Below are positions 7,024 to 15,839 of a stretch of 39,987 nucleotides of DNA, piece by piece. Source of the DNA: Nitrospira sp. (GTDB lineage Bacteria > Nitrospirota > Nitrospiria > Nitrospirales > Nitrospiraceae); assembly GCA_023248215.1 (NCBI GenBank), contig JAHFEW010000039.1, positions 1 through 39,987 on the forward strand, given 5' to 3'. The notes beneath the pieces are model-generated. The model ran no database searches, had not been told where the DNA came from, and saw only the letters and a list, made by a program, of their open reading frames with translations. The stretch's first letter is position 1. Each line of letters starts with the position of its first letter. The translations under genes and the position numbers were made by a program.

Positions 7024-7352
7024 AAGCCGTCGCGTTTGCTGCGGTCACGTCGCTGGTGTTGCTCTTTGTGTGGGAGCGGGTGGACATCGTTCGCATCGGC
7101 TATCACATCGAACGGCTCAAGACGCAGAAGGTCCTTCTTGAGCGTGAGCGCGACGAGCTGCGCGTTAAGCTGTCAGGCTTAACGGCGCCTGAACGGATTG
7201 CCCGGTTGGCCAGTGACAAGTTGGGGATGATGCAGCCGGAGAAAGGTCAGGTCGTCGTGATCAATATCGAGCCTGAGACGCCGGTGAATCCGGTTGTCGC
7301 GGAGGGTGAGATGCGGATCGCCAAAAACATCGTGACGCGGAGAGCGCGGTAG
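7020..7352 (+). CDS. ftsL: Cell division protein FtsL
   Basis: A 110-residue bitopic membrane protein with one N-terminal transmembrane helix (about residues 4-20, AVAFAAVTSLVLLFVW). A leucine-rich periplasmic coiled coil follows (IERLKTQKVLLERERDELRV), then the ERIARLASDKLGM segment typical of FtsL. FtsL joins FtsB and FtsQ and activates FtsW/FtsI at the septum. Sequence conservation in this family is low, so the call also rests on position between rsmH and ftsI. Its ATG overlaps the rsmH stop. The upstream TTG-initiated extension has no support. The stop TAG shares its last base with the ftsI GTG start, suggesting translational coupling. Confidence 0.88.
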   Translation: MKAVAFAAVTSLVLLFVWERVDIVRIGYHIERLKTQKVLLERERDELRVKLSGLTAPERIARLASDKLGMMQPEKGQVVVINIEPETPVNPVVAEGEMRIAKNIVTRRAR

Positions 7353-9070
7353 TGGCTGCCATGCCCTTTCAGGGCCGCCGTATGGTGGTGGCCTGCGGGC
7401 TCGTGGTGGCTTTTATCCTGGTCATTGTCCGTCTCGTGAATCTCCAAGTGATGCAGGCCGCGGAACTGACCGTGAAGGCCGATCGGCAACATCAGAAGAA
7501 CGTCACATTGGAGGGCGCGCGAGGCACGATCTACGATCGAAATAGCAAGGTGCTGGCGATGAATATGGAAGTGCCGTCCGTGTTCGGGGTGCCGACATCC
7601 CTTGGGAATCCGGGTTTGACGGCGCGGAATCTCTCGCCGATTCTGCATGTGAAGGCGACGGAGATCGAGAAGAAGCTCAAGCAGGAAAAGCATTTTGTAT
7701 GGCTGGCGAGAAAGCTGGAACCGGAACAAGGACGCCGGCTCGAACGACTTTCCCTCGACGGTGTGGGGGTCGTCATGGAGGGCCGCCGGTTTTATCCCAA
7801 GGGGCCGTTGCTCTCGCACGTGTTGGGATTTGCCGGAATGGACGATCGTGGGCTGGAAGGTGTGGAGTTGCGGTATGAGCAATATTTGAGGGGCGAGAAA
7901 CGGGCCGTGGTGTTACAGCGGGATGCCTTGGGGCGCGCGGTATTCCCCAAGGGACTCAATGAGGAAGGCGCGGCAGCCGGGCACAGTCTGACCCTGACGG
8001 TGGATGAAGTGGTTCAGTACATTGCTGAAAAAGAGCTGGATGAGGCGGTGAGCCGATCCAATGCGAAGTCCGGCACGATCATTGTTATGAATCCTAGAAC
8101 CGGTGGAGTGTTGGCCATGGCCGTTAGTCCGCGGTTCGATCCCAATGCGGTTGCTGCGCTGGCTCCCGGCCGATGGCGCAACCGTGCGCTGACGGACACC
8201 TATGAGCCAGGCTCGACCATGAAGACCGTCATTGCGGCGGCGGCGCTTGAGGAAAAAGTGATGACGCCCGGCAGTATGCTCTATGGAGAAAACGGACAGT
8301 TGTCGATTGCCAACACAGTCATTCACGACCACGAAAAGACGGGGTGGATGACCTTCGCGCAGATGATTCAGAAGTCGAGCAATATCGGTGCGGCGAAGGT
8401 GGGCATGGCGCTGGGTGAGTGGCGGGTGTTCGACTACCTCAGAGAATTTGGATTCGGAGATAAGACCGGAATCGACTTGCCGGGCGAAACGTCCGGATTG
8501 TTGCGGGGACCGCGCCAATGGGGAAAGCGCTCCCTGGCCTCCATCTCGATGGGGCAGGAAATAGGGGTGACACCGCTTCAAATGGTCACGGCCGTTTCGG
8601 CCATCGCCAACGGCGGCGTCCTGATGAAGCCCTATGTCGTCTCAGAGATCCGGAACGCCAAAGGTCAATTGGTGGCGCAAACCATGCCACAAGCGAAACG
8701 ACGCATCATCTCCGCGGATACCGCCAGGACGCTGACGACACTTTTGGAAGGAGTCGTGACGAACGGGACGGGAGGGAAAGCGGCGATCCCCGGCTATCGC
8801 GTAGCCGGCAAAACAGGCACCGCGCAAAAGGTCGATCCCCGCACCGGCGCCTATTCCTCCACGTTGCTGGTGGGTTCCTTTCTCGGTTATGTTCCAGCGG
8901 AGGATCCGCGGTTGGCGATGATTGTGGTGATCGATGAACCGCGGGGAGAAGGTTGGGGCGGCGTAGTGGCCGCACCGGTGTTCCGCCGCGTTGGAGAACA
9001 GGTCCTCAATTATCTGGGTGTGGCGGTGGACGAGCCCGTCAAGTTGGCCATGGCCGGCTTTGAGTCGTGA
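7352..9070 (+). CDS. ftsI: Septal peptidoglycan transpeptidase FtsI (PBP3)
   Basis: A 572-residue class B penicillin-binding protein. It has one N-terminal membrane anchor (about residues 11-30), a PBP dimerisation domain starting with the GTIYDRN motif (58-64), then the transpeptidase domain. The three active-site motifs are intact: STMK (288-291, nucleophile Ser288), SSN (342-344) and KTG (487-489). It cross-links septal peptidoglycan as partner of FtsW. There is no PASTA extension, as is usual for Gram-negative FtsI. The GTG at 7352 overlaps the ftsL stop; an ATG three codons later (7361) is equally possible. murE begins one base after its stop. Confidence 0.96.
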   Translation: MAAMPFQGRRMVVACGLVVAFILVIVRLVNLQVMQAAELTVKADRQHQKNVTLEGARGTIYDRNSKVLAMNMEVPSVFGVPTSLGNPGLTARNLSPILHVKATEIEKKLKQEKHFVWLARKLEPEQGRRLERLSLDGVGVVMEGRRFYPKGPLLSHVLGFAGMDDRGLEGVELRYEQYLRGEKRAVVLQRDALGRAVFPKGLNEEGAAAGHSLTLTVDEVVQYIAEKELDEAVSRSNAKSGTIIVMNPRTGGVLAMAVSPRFDPNAVAALAPGRWRNRALTDTYEPGSTMKTVIAAAALEEKVMTPGSMLYGENGQLSIANTVIHDHEKTGWMTFAQMIQKSSNIGAAKVGMALGEWRVFDYLREFGFGDKTGIDLPGETSGLLRGPRQWGKRSLASISMGQEIGVTPLQMVTAVSAIANGGVLMKPYVVSEIRNAKGQLVAQTMPQAKRRIISADTARTLTTLLEGVVTNGTGGKAAIPGYRVAGKTGTAQKVDPRTGAYSSTLLVGSFLGYVPAEDPRLAMIVVIDEPRGEGWGGVVAAPVFRRVGEQVLNYLGVAVDEPVKLAMAGFES

Positions 9071-9071
9071 C

Positions 9072-10580
9072 ATGACGCTCGACGAACTCATCAGCCCCAT
9101 TCAGGAGCGCCTCGGAGTGCTGGAACGGATCGGAGACCAGCGCGTGTCGATTACCAGCCTGACCGACGATTCCCGGAAGGTGAAGCCTGGATCTCTCTTC
9201 GTAGCCGTGAAGGGTGAGCGGGTCGATGGACATGAGTTTCTCGATCGCGTCGTGGCCGCGGGAGCGGCGGCGCTCGTCGTGGAGCGAAGCGCGGCGGTCG
9301 GATCGATCCCCTCCGTTCGCGTGCAGGACTCGCGGGCGGCATTGGGGATCCTCGGCAGTCGGTTCTATCGCGCCCCTTCGGCTGCATTGCGGATGATCGG
9401 GGTGACTGGTACGAACGGGAAGACGACGACGACCTACGTCGTGAAGACCATGCTCGAAGCGGCGAACCGGCAGGTTGGCCTCATCGGGACGGTGGCCTAT
9501 CTTGTCGGGAAGGAGTCGATCCCGGCCTCCCATACTACGCCGGGTGCCCTGGAGCTGCAGCAGTTGTTCGCGCGCATGGTCGAGGCCGGGCTGGATACGG
9601 TGGTGATGGAAGTGTCGTCCCATGCGTTGGCCCTGGATCGGACCGCCGGCTCTGAGTTTGATGTCGCGGTGTTTACGAACCTGACCCAAGACCATCTCGA
9701 CTTCCATGTCGACATGGAACGCTATTTTCAGGCGAAGCTCAAACTCTTCGTCGAACTCGGACAGGCGGGAATGCACAAGCCGCGCAAGCGGGCGATCGTC
9801 AATCTGGATGATCCCTGGGGCGCGCGGATTCGTGAGGCCTGCAGGGTTCCGGTCTGGACCTACGGCTTGCACCATCAGACGGACCTGCGCGCAGAGGACG
9901 TGAAGCTGTCGGCAGCCGGCACTATCTTTACCCTGCGCAGCCCCCTCGGGAGCTGCGCCATTCAGAGTCGTTTGGTGGGGGAGCACAATGTCTATAACCT
10001 CTTGGCCGCCATCGGTGTGGTGTTGCACGAGGGACTGACGCTTGACCAAGTCCGTTCCGCCGTCGGAGCTGTCTCCAACGTGCCGGGACGGTTCGAGCGG
10101 GTCGAGGCGGGTCAGGACTTCACCGTCGTGGTGGACTATGCGCATACCGAGGACGCGTTGGTCCGATTGTTGACCGCGGCCCAGGCGCTCCGCACCGGTC
10201 GCATTATCACGGTCTTCGGGTGCGGCGGCGATCGAGACCGGACCAAGCGCCCGAAGATGGGGCATGTGGCCGTGCAGTATAGTGATGTGGTGGTGCTGAC
10301 GTCGGACAACCCGCGAACCGAGGATCCAGCCGCCATCCTGCGCGAGGTCGAAGTCGGGGTGAAGGAAGCACTTGCCGGCCGGGTCCATGTCCAGTACCGC
10401 ATGATCGCCGATCGCCGAGCTGCTATCGAGGCGGCGATTCAGGAAGCGAGAGCGGGAGATATGGTGTTGATAGCCGGGAAGGGACACGAGGATTATCAGA
10501 TCGTGGGGACCACGAAGCATCATTTCGACGATCGTGAAGTGGCGCGTGAAGCGATCGGTCAACTCCGGTCCGGAGCGTAA
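9072..10580 (+). CDS. murE: UDP-MurNAc-tripeptide synthetase MurE (meso-DAP adding)
   Basis: A 502-residue cytoplasmic Mur ligase that adds the third amino acid to UDP-MurNAc-L-Ala-D-Glu. The ATP-binding loop GTNGKTTT is at 113-120, the substrate segment SHTTPGALELQ follows at about 153, and the carbamylated-lysine region YFQAKLKLF is at 218-226. DNPR at 412-415 is the signature of meso-diaminopimelate selectivity (lysine enzymes differ here), which indicates A1gamma-type, Gram-negative-like peptidoglycan. The start at 9072 is chosen because homologues begin near this Met and the longer frame is antiparallel noise over ftsI. It is spaced one base from ftsI and 11 bases from murF. Confidence 0.96.
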   Translation: MTLDELISPIQERLGVLERIGDQRVSITSLTDDSRKVKPGSLFVAVKGERVDGHEFLDRVVAAGAAALVVERSAAVGSIPSVRVQDSRAALGILGSRFYRAPSAALRMIGVTGTNGKTTTTYVVKTMLEAANRQVGLIGTVAYLVGKESIPASHTTPGALELQQLFARMVEAGLDTVVMEVSSHALALDRTAGSEFDVAVFTNLTQDHLDFHVDMERYFQAKLKLFVELGQAGMHKPRKRAIVNLDDPWGARIREACRVPVWTYGLHHQTDLRAEDVKLSAAGTIFTLRSPLGSCAIQSRLVGEHNVYNLLAAIGVVLHEGLTLDQVRSAVGAVSNVPGRFERVEAGQDFTVVVDYAHTEDALVRLLTAAQALRTGRIITVFGCGGDRDRTKRPKMGHVAVQYSDVVVLTSDNPRTEDPAAILREVEVGVKEALAGRVHVQYRMIADRRAAIEAAIQEARAGDMVLIAGKGHEDYQIVGTTKHHFDDREVAREAIGQLRSGA

Positions 10581-10591
10581 GCGAGGAGCAC

Positions 10592-12055
10592 ATGCGGGAG
10601 CATGGAAGCCGTGTGGTGATGGCGCTGTTTACGGTTGAAGAGATCTGTGAAGTCTTGAGTGCCAAGGCGCCGGCCGGGCTGACGCCGCACGATTTAAAAC
10701 AACGGATCCGCCGCGTGGTCACTGATTCGCGCCTGGTCCGAAAAGGCGATCTCTTCATCGCGTTCCAGGGTGATCGATTTGACGGACATGCGTTCGTGAC
10801 GAAGGCCCTGGCGCAAGGAGCCGTCTGCGCCATCGTGCAGGAGGACTATCGCCTGCCGCCGTCGTCCAAACGTGCGGAAGCGCCGGTGCTGCTCGGGGTG
10901 CGGGATACCCTGGAGGCCTACCAACGGTTGGCCTCCCACTATCGAAACCGTTTTCCGATTCCCGTGATTGCCATTACGGGGAGTAACGGTAAGACGACCA
11001 CGAAGGAAATGGTGGCCCAGGTGGTCGCGCAACGCTGGAAGACGCTGAAGACCGAGGGTAATCTCAACAATCGCATCGGTGTCCCGCAGACCCTGTTTCA
11101 GCTCGCGCCGCGCCATCAGGTGGCAGTCATCGAAATGGGTGTGGATCAACAGGGACAAACGACTCGGTTGTGCGAGATTGCGAAACCGACCATCGGCGTC
11201 ATTACGAATATCGGTCCTGATCATTTGGAGTTCTTCGGCAGTATGGAAGGGTCCGCCCAAGCCAAGGCCGAGTTGCTCGATCACCTGCCGCAGGACGGCG
11301 CGGTGGTGTTGAATGCAGACGACGAGTATTTCGATTACCTCGCCGCACGGGCGCAATGCCGGGTGGTGGCGTTCGGTCGTTCGCCGAAGGCGGATATTCG
11401 CGCCGTCAACATTCGATCCGATGAGAAGGGTGGCACGGTGTTTGGCCTTGTGTTGCCGGGCAAGAGTCGCCAGCCCGAGGTGCGCATCCGCACGCAGGGT
11501 CTGCACAACGTGAGCAATGCCCTCGCGGCCGCCGCGGTAGGTTCTGTGTTGGGGCTGTCGGGGACGGCCATTGCGGAAGGATTGGTAAAGTTTCGTCCGG
11601 CCGCCATGCGATCACAGATCAGCACATTACACGGGGTGCAAGTCATCAACGATTGCTACAACGCCAATCCGGCCTCAATGAAGGCTGCCATTCAACTCCT
11701 GGCAGAGCTCGGCCAGGGGAAACGCTCGATTGCGGTACTGGGCGACATGCTGGAATTGGGTGCGGACAGCAAGCGGATGCATCGGGAGGTGGGGGCATTT
11801 CTTGCCGGTCAAGGGATCGGACATCTGTTGGCCTGCGGCGTCCTGGGGCGAGAGCTTGCTGAAGGCGCTCGGCAGGCCGGCATGCCGGCCGACAGGATTA
11901 TCAAACTGCCGGACTCGGCGGCTGCGGGAACCGCCCTGATATCGATGGTGAGGCAGGGCGACGTGGTGCTGGTGAAGGCCTCGCGGGGCATGCGTATGGA
12001 GCAGGTCGTGGAGACCGTGACCGGGATGCGGCGGGTCGCCACGAAGGCATGCTGA
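10592..12055 (+). CDS. murF: UDP-MurNAc-pentapeptide synthetase MurF
   Basis: A 487-residue Mur ligase that adds D-Ala-D-Ala to the UDP-MurNAc-tripeptide, completing the cytoplasmic stem peptide. The ATP loop GSNGKTTT is at 130-137. GNLNNRIGVPQTL (about 155) and NDCYNANPASMKAA (about 353) are MurF-typical, and a C-terminal ligase domain follows. The ATG at 10592 is supported by GAGGAG four bases upstream, although an ATG ten codons later is nearer the usual N-terminus. It lies 11 bases after murE in the same transcript. A 63 bp gap, one of the larger ones in the cluster, separates it from mraY and shows no promoter. Confidence 0.96.
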   Translation: MREHGSRVVMALFTVEEICEVLSAKAPAGLTPHDLKQRIRRVVTDSRLVRKGDLFIAFQGDRFDGHAFVTKALAQGAVCAIVQEDYRLPPSSKRAEAPVLLGVRDTLEAYQRLASHYRNRFPIPVIAITGSNGKTTTKEMVAQVVAQRWKTLKTEGNLNNRIGVPQTLFQLAPRHQVAVIEMGVDQQGQTTRLCEIAKPTIGVITNIGPDHLEFFGSMEGSAQAKAELLDHLPQDGAVVLNADDEYFDYLAARAQCRVVAFGRSPKADIRAVNIRSDEKGGTVFGLVLPGKSRQPEVRIRTQGLHNVSNALAAAAVGSVLGLSGTAIAEGLVKFRPAAMRSQISTLHGVQVINDCYNANPASMKAAIQLLAELGQGKRSIAVLGDMLELGADSKRMHREVGAFLAGQGIGHLLACGVLGRELAEGARQAGMPADRIIKLPDSAAAGTALISMVRQGDVVLVKASRGMRMEQVVETVTGMRRVATKAC

Positions 12056-12118
12056 GAAACAGGGAACAGAAGGGAACTCTAACGCCCGTCGACGGATGGC
12101 GGGCAAAGATGCCGTAGG

Positions 12119-13195
12119 ATGCTATACAACTGGCTCTATCCGCTTCATACACAATTTTCTTTTCTGAACGTTTTTCGTTACCAGAGCTTTCGAATTATCT
12201 ATGCGGCGGTTACGGCGTTTCTCATCGCGTTTGTGATGGCCCCCTGGGTCATTCGCAAGTTGCAGGAGATCAAGCTCGGGCAGCAGATTCGCGACGACGG
12301 GCCGAAGCGGCATTTGGCGAAAAGCGGAACTCCGACCATGGGCGGGATTCTCATCATCTTTGCCGTCGTGTTGTCCACGTTGCTCTGGGCCGATATGACC
12401 AACCGCTATGTGTGGCTGGTGGTGCTGGCGACGGTGGGGTTTGGGGCCGTGGGGTTCGTCGACGATTATTTCAAATTCATCAAGCGGCAATCGAAGGGCC
12501 TGTCGGCAGTGCAAAAGTTTACCTGCCAGATTCTGGTGGCACTCACCATCGGTGTCTTCCTCTACACACTGCCCAGCTACACGACCAAACTCAGCGTGCC
12601 GTTTTTCAAATTCTTCACGCCGGATCTGGGGTGGTTCTACATCGTCTTCGTCATTCTCGTCATCGTGGGCAGTTCCAACGCCGTCAATCTGACGGACGGG
12701 CTCGATGGATTGGCCATCGGACCGGTCATGATCGCCGCGCTGGCCTATACGATCGTGGCCTATGTGACCGGGAACCGCGTGATGGCAGAGTATTTGCTAA
12801 TTCCCTACATCGAAGGCGCGGGAGAAATCGCCATCTTTACCGGAGCCGTGTTGGGGTCGAGTTTGGGGTTCCTCTGGTTCAACACCTATCCGGCATCCGT
12901 CTTCATGGGCGACGTGGGTTCGCTTCCGTTGGGAGCGGCACTTGGGACGGTGGCCGTGATCAGCAAGCATGAGCTCCTGTTGCTGTTGGTCGGCGGCGTG
13001 TTTGTCATTGAAGCGTTGTCCGTCATCCTGCAGGTCGGCTCATATAAGCTCCGAGGGAAACGCATCTTCAATATGGCTCCAATCCATCATCACTTCGAAA
13101 TGAAAGGGTGGGACGAGCCGAAGGTCGTGGTGCGTCTTTGGATCATTGCGATTTTGCTGGCGTTGCTCAGCTTGAGCACGCTCAAACTTCGATAG
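12119..13195 (+). CDS. mraY: Phospho-MurNAc-pentapeptide transferase MraY
   Basis: A 358-residue integral membrane enzyme with about ten hydrophobic helices. It transfers phospho-MurNAc-pentapeptide to undecaprenyl phosphate, forming lipid I. Key motifs are intact: the Asp pair in GFVDDYFKF (115-116), [10 protein letters not shown] (190-199), and the His cluster in [11 protein letters not shown] (323-325). The early cytoplasmic segment [10 protein letters not shown] is also present. Length matches the family (about 360). The start is clear because MLYNWLYPL is the standard N-terminus. murD follows after ten bases. Confidence 0.97.
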   Translation: MLYNWLYPLHTQFSFLNVFRYQSFRIIYAAVTAFLIAFVMAPWVIRKLQEIKLGQQIRDDGPKRHLAKSGTPTMGGILIIFAVVLSTLLWADMTNRYVWLVVLATVGFGAVGFVDDYFKFIKRQSKGLSAVQKFTCQILVALTIGVFLYTLPSYTTKLSVPFFKFFTPDLGWFYIVFVILVIVGSSNAVNLTDGLDGLAIGPVMIAALAYTIVAYVTGNRVMAEYLLIPYIEGAGEIAIFTGAVLGSSLGFLWFNTYPASVFMGDVGSLPLGAALGTVAVISKHELLLLLVGGVFVIEALSVILQVGSYKLRGKRIFNMAPIHHHFEMKGWDEPKVVVRLWIIAILLALLSLSTLKLR

Positions 13196-13205
13196 TCGTG
13201 AACTT

Positions 13206-14594
13206 GTGAACGTCAAAGACCTACAGGTCACAGTGGTCGGCTCAGCGCGTAGCGGCGTGGCGGCCGCGCGGCTGCTGAACCTGCTCGGTGCGCGGGTGAC
13301 CGTGGCCGATCGGAAGGAGCCGCAGGAATTGACCGCCGTCCTGTCGCAACTGGAACAGACGACCATCGCAGTGAACGTGGGCGCGCAGTACGAAGCGGCG
13401 CTCGATGGGGCCGATCTCGTCGTGATCAGTCCCGGCGTGCCGACCCAACTCGATGCCCTCAACCGCGTGCGTGCCCGTGGGGTTCGAGTGATCGGCGAGT
13501 TGGAATTGGCGTCCCAATTTCTGACGGCACCCATCGTGGCCGTGACCGGGACCAATGGGAAAAGCACGACGGTGACATTGATCGGCAAGTTTCTGCAGGA
13601 GAGTGGAAAGCGGGCCTTCGTCGGCGGCAACCTGGGAATAGCCGCTAGCGAGGCTGCACTGGCCTGTGTGCAGGCTAAGGCCGGGAGCGTCGCGCCCTAT
13701 GATTATGTGGTGCTGGAGGTGTCCAGCTTTCAGCTTGAAACGATCGAGCAGTTTCGTCCCTGGATTGCCGCCCTGTTGAACGTGACGTTAGACCACATGG
13801 ATCGCTATGCCTCGGTGGACGACTACGTGGCGGCTAAAGCGAGAATCTTCGCCAATCAAATAGCCGGCGACTTTTCCCTGTTCAACCTGGACGACGCGCG
13901 CGTCGCCACGCTGCGTGGGCGTACGAAGGCGTCGGTGCTGGGATTCAGCCGCAGCGGCGCCATGGTTTCGGGTCTGGCGGGAGCCACATTCCTGGATGGC
14001 GACCGGATCGTGACGACAGTCAGAGGACAACGGGAAGAGATCTGCCGTCGGAGCGACATGCGGTTGATCGGACTGCACAACGTCGAAAACGTGATGGCAG
14101 CGGTGACCTATGGCTTGCTCTGTGGCTGTTCGATCGAGGCGATTCGCGCGGTGCTTCGATTATTTCCCGGCTTGGAACATGCCCTTGAAGTCGTCCGCGA
14201 GCGCTGCGGCGTCCGGTATGTCAACGACTCGAAAGGCACCAACGTCGATGCGGTGCTGAAGGCCTTGGAAGGGATCGAGCAGCCGATATGGTTGATCGCC
14301 GGGGGACGTGACAAGGGGGGCGATTTTGCCCGTTTGCGAGAGTTGATACGGGAGCGGGTGAAGGGACTTATTCTGATCGGCGAGGCGGCCGGCCGCATCC
14401 AGGCTGCCATGGGCGATTTCGATCGGTGTCGTCCTGCAGCGACTCTCCGCGACGCCGTGGAGCTTGCTGCTCGCGAGGCGCAGCCCGGTGAGGTGGTGTT
14501 ACTCTCGCCGGCCTGCGCCAGTTTTGACATGTTCGCGGACTATCAGGACCGGGGCCGGCAGTTCAAGGCCCTCGTGCAGGCGCTGCCGGCCTGA
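13206..14594 (+). CDS. murD: UDP-MurNAc-L-Ala:D-Glu ligase MurD
   Basis: A 462-residue cytoplasmic Mur ligase that adds D-glutamate to UDP-MurNAc-L-Ala. The N-terminal Rossmann-like substrate domain carries [17 protein letters not shown]. The ATP loop GTNGKST is at 115-121, [12 protein letters not shown] is in the central domain, and [12 protein letters not shown] opens the C-terminal domain. It starts with GTG at 13206; no in-frame ATG exists near the expected N-terminus. The stop codon TGA forms the three-base loop of a perfect GC hairpin (14585-14601). Confidence 0.95.
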   Translation: MNVKDLQVTVVGSARSGVAAARLLNLLGARVTVADRKEPQELTAVLSQLEQTTIAVNVGAQYEAALDGADLVVISPGVPTQLDALNRVRARGVRVIGELELASQFLTAPIVAVTGTNGKSTTVTLIGKFLQESGKRAFVGGNLGIAASEAALACVQAKAGSVAPYDYVVLEVSSFQLETIEQFRPWIAALLNVTLDHMDRYASVDDYVAAKARIFANQIAGDFSLFNLDDARVATLRGRTKASVLGFSRSGAMVSGLAGATFLDGDRIVTTVRGQREEICRRSDMRLIGLHNVENVMAAVTYGLLCGCSIEAIRAVLRLFPGLEHALEVVRERCGVRYVNDSKGTNVDAVLKALEGIEQPIWLIAGGRDKGGDFARLRELIRERVKGLILIGEAAGRIQAAMGDFDRCRPAATLRDAVELAAREAQPGEVVLLSPACASFDMFADYQDRGRQFKALVQALPA

Positions 14595-14601
14595 GGCCGG
14601 C
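14585..14601. promoter_or_regulatory. Perfect hairpin with the murD stop codon as its loop
   Basis: GCCGGCC (14585-14591), TGA (14592-14594) and GGCCGGC (14595-14601) form a 7 bp all-GC stem whose loop is exactly the murD stop codon. No T-run follows, so it is not a standard terminator. It could stabilise mRNA ends or modulate translation or attenuation between murD and ftsW. The structure is seen directly; any role is inference. Confidence 0.5.
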
Positions 14602-14630
14602 AATGGCGTGGGAGGAACGACAGCTGAACG

Positions 14631-15839
14631 ATGGCACAGCATGCGCTCGGCACACTGACGTTGCCCTGGTCGGCCTCGACCCAGCGGACGCCCAAGCGCG
14701 TGCCGGTGGACCCTGCGCTCTTGGCGGTCACGCTCATTCTTGCTCTGGTGGGGGTCGTGATGGTGTTCAGCGCCAGTGCGGTGGTGGCGGGGAACCGATT
14801 TCACGATCCCTGGTATTTTCTCAAACGCCAGCTCGCCTGGTTGGGCGCCGGCCTTCTCGTGATGCACGTCGTGTCGAAGATCGACTATACCCTCTGGAGG
14901 AAGCTGTCGATCCCATTGTTGTTCGCGACGACGGTGCTGCTGGTCTTGGTGCTCGTCCCGTCGCTCGGCAGTGCAGCCAAGGGGGCGCGACGGTGGCTGC
15001 ATCTCGGTCCGATCAACATTCAGCCGGCCGAGCTGACCAAATTCGTGGCCGTGATTTATGTGGCGGCCTATGTGAGCAAAAAGCAGGACCAGCTCACTCA
15101 GTTCGCCCGCGGACTGTTGCCGCCATTGATCGTCCTCGGGGTGCTCAGCGGATTGGTACTCCTGGAGCCGGACCTGGGAACGGTCGTCGTGATGGGGCTG
15201 GTCGTGGTGACGCTGTTGTTTCTGGCGGGTGCGCGCATCAAACATCTCGGTCTGTTGTCGTTGTGCGCCTTGCCTGCGGTTGCGGCGTTGATTTTTGGAT
15301 CGAGCTACCGACGGCAGCGGCTGATGACGTTTCTGTCTCCCTGGAAGAATGCCTCCGATTCCGGCTTTCAGATTACGCAGTCGTTTCTGGCGTTCGGCAG
15401 CGGGGGACCGTTCGGTGTGGGTCTAGGCGAGGGGAAGCAGAAGTTGTTCTTTCTGCCGGAGGCGCATACCGATTTCGTGCTGGCCTTGGTTGGGGAAGAG
15501 CTGGGGCTGGTCGGCAGTGTGGCGATCGTCTTGCTGTTCGGCCTGTTCGTCCTCAAGGGTTTTCAGATTGCAGGTCGGGCGCGCCATCCGTTCGGCCGGC
15601 ATCTCGCCATGGGCATCACGATGCTGGTCGGTATGCAAGCGCTGGTCAATGCGGGAGTCGTCACCGGTCTCCTGCCGACCAAGGGACTGACTCTGCCGTT
15701 TGTCAGTTATGGCGGGTCGTCGTTAGTGGCCAATTTGTTCGGCGTCGGGATTTTGTTGAGTATCTCTCGCGACCGGCAGGGCGGGCGGGAAAGCGGTGGA
15801 CAGCGTGGTGGGCGAAAGCGCGGGGTCGTCACAGCATGA
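14631..15839 (+). CDS. ftsW: Septal peptidoglycan glycosyltransferase FtsW (SEDS family)
   Basis: A 402-residue polytopic membrane protein of the SEDS family, which polymerises lipid II glycan chains at the septum with FtsI. Conserved stretches are GARRWLHLGPINIQPAELTK (start near residue 118), LLEPDLGTVVVM, the SDSGFQITQSFLAFGSGG loop, GLGEGKQKLFFLPEAHTDFV, and GLLPTKGLTLPFVSYGGSSL near the end. The E-P-D in LEPDLGT includes the catalytic acidic region. A basic Gly/Arg-rich cytoplasmic tail ends the protein. The ATG at 14631 follows GGAGG by about 15 bases, rather far. Its stop overlaps the murG start (ATGA). Confidence 0.96.
   Translation: MAQHALGTLTLPWSASTQRTPKRVPVDPALLAVTLILALVGVVMVFSASAVVAGNRFHDPWYFLKRQLAWLGAGLLVMHVVSKIDYTLWRKLSIPLLFATTVLLVLVLVPSLGSAAKGARRWLHLGPINIQPAELTKFVAVIYVAAYVSKKQDQLTQFARGLLPPLIVLGVLSGLVLLEPDLGTVVVMGLVVVTLLFLAGARIKHLGLLSLCALPAVAALIFGSSYRRQRLMTFLSPWKNASDSGFQITQSFLAFGSGGPFGVGLGEGKQKLFFLPEAHTDFVLALVGEELGLVGSVAIVLLFGLFVLKGFQIAGRARHPFGRHLAMGITMLVGMQALVNAGVVTGLLPTKGLTLPFVSYGGSSLVANLFGVGILLSISRDRQGGRESGGQRGGRKRGVVTA

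Noticed and set aside
9039-10562. A 507-codon minus-strand frame opposite murE
   Set aside because: Same GC effect; the sense strand encodes a complete MurE with all motifs.
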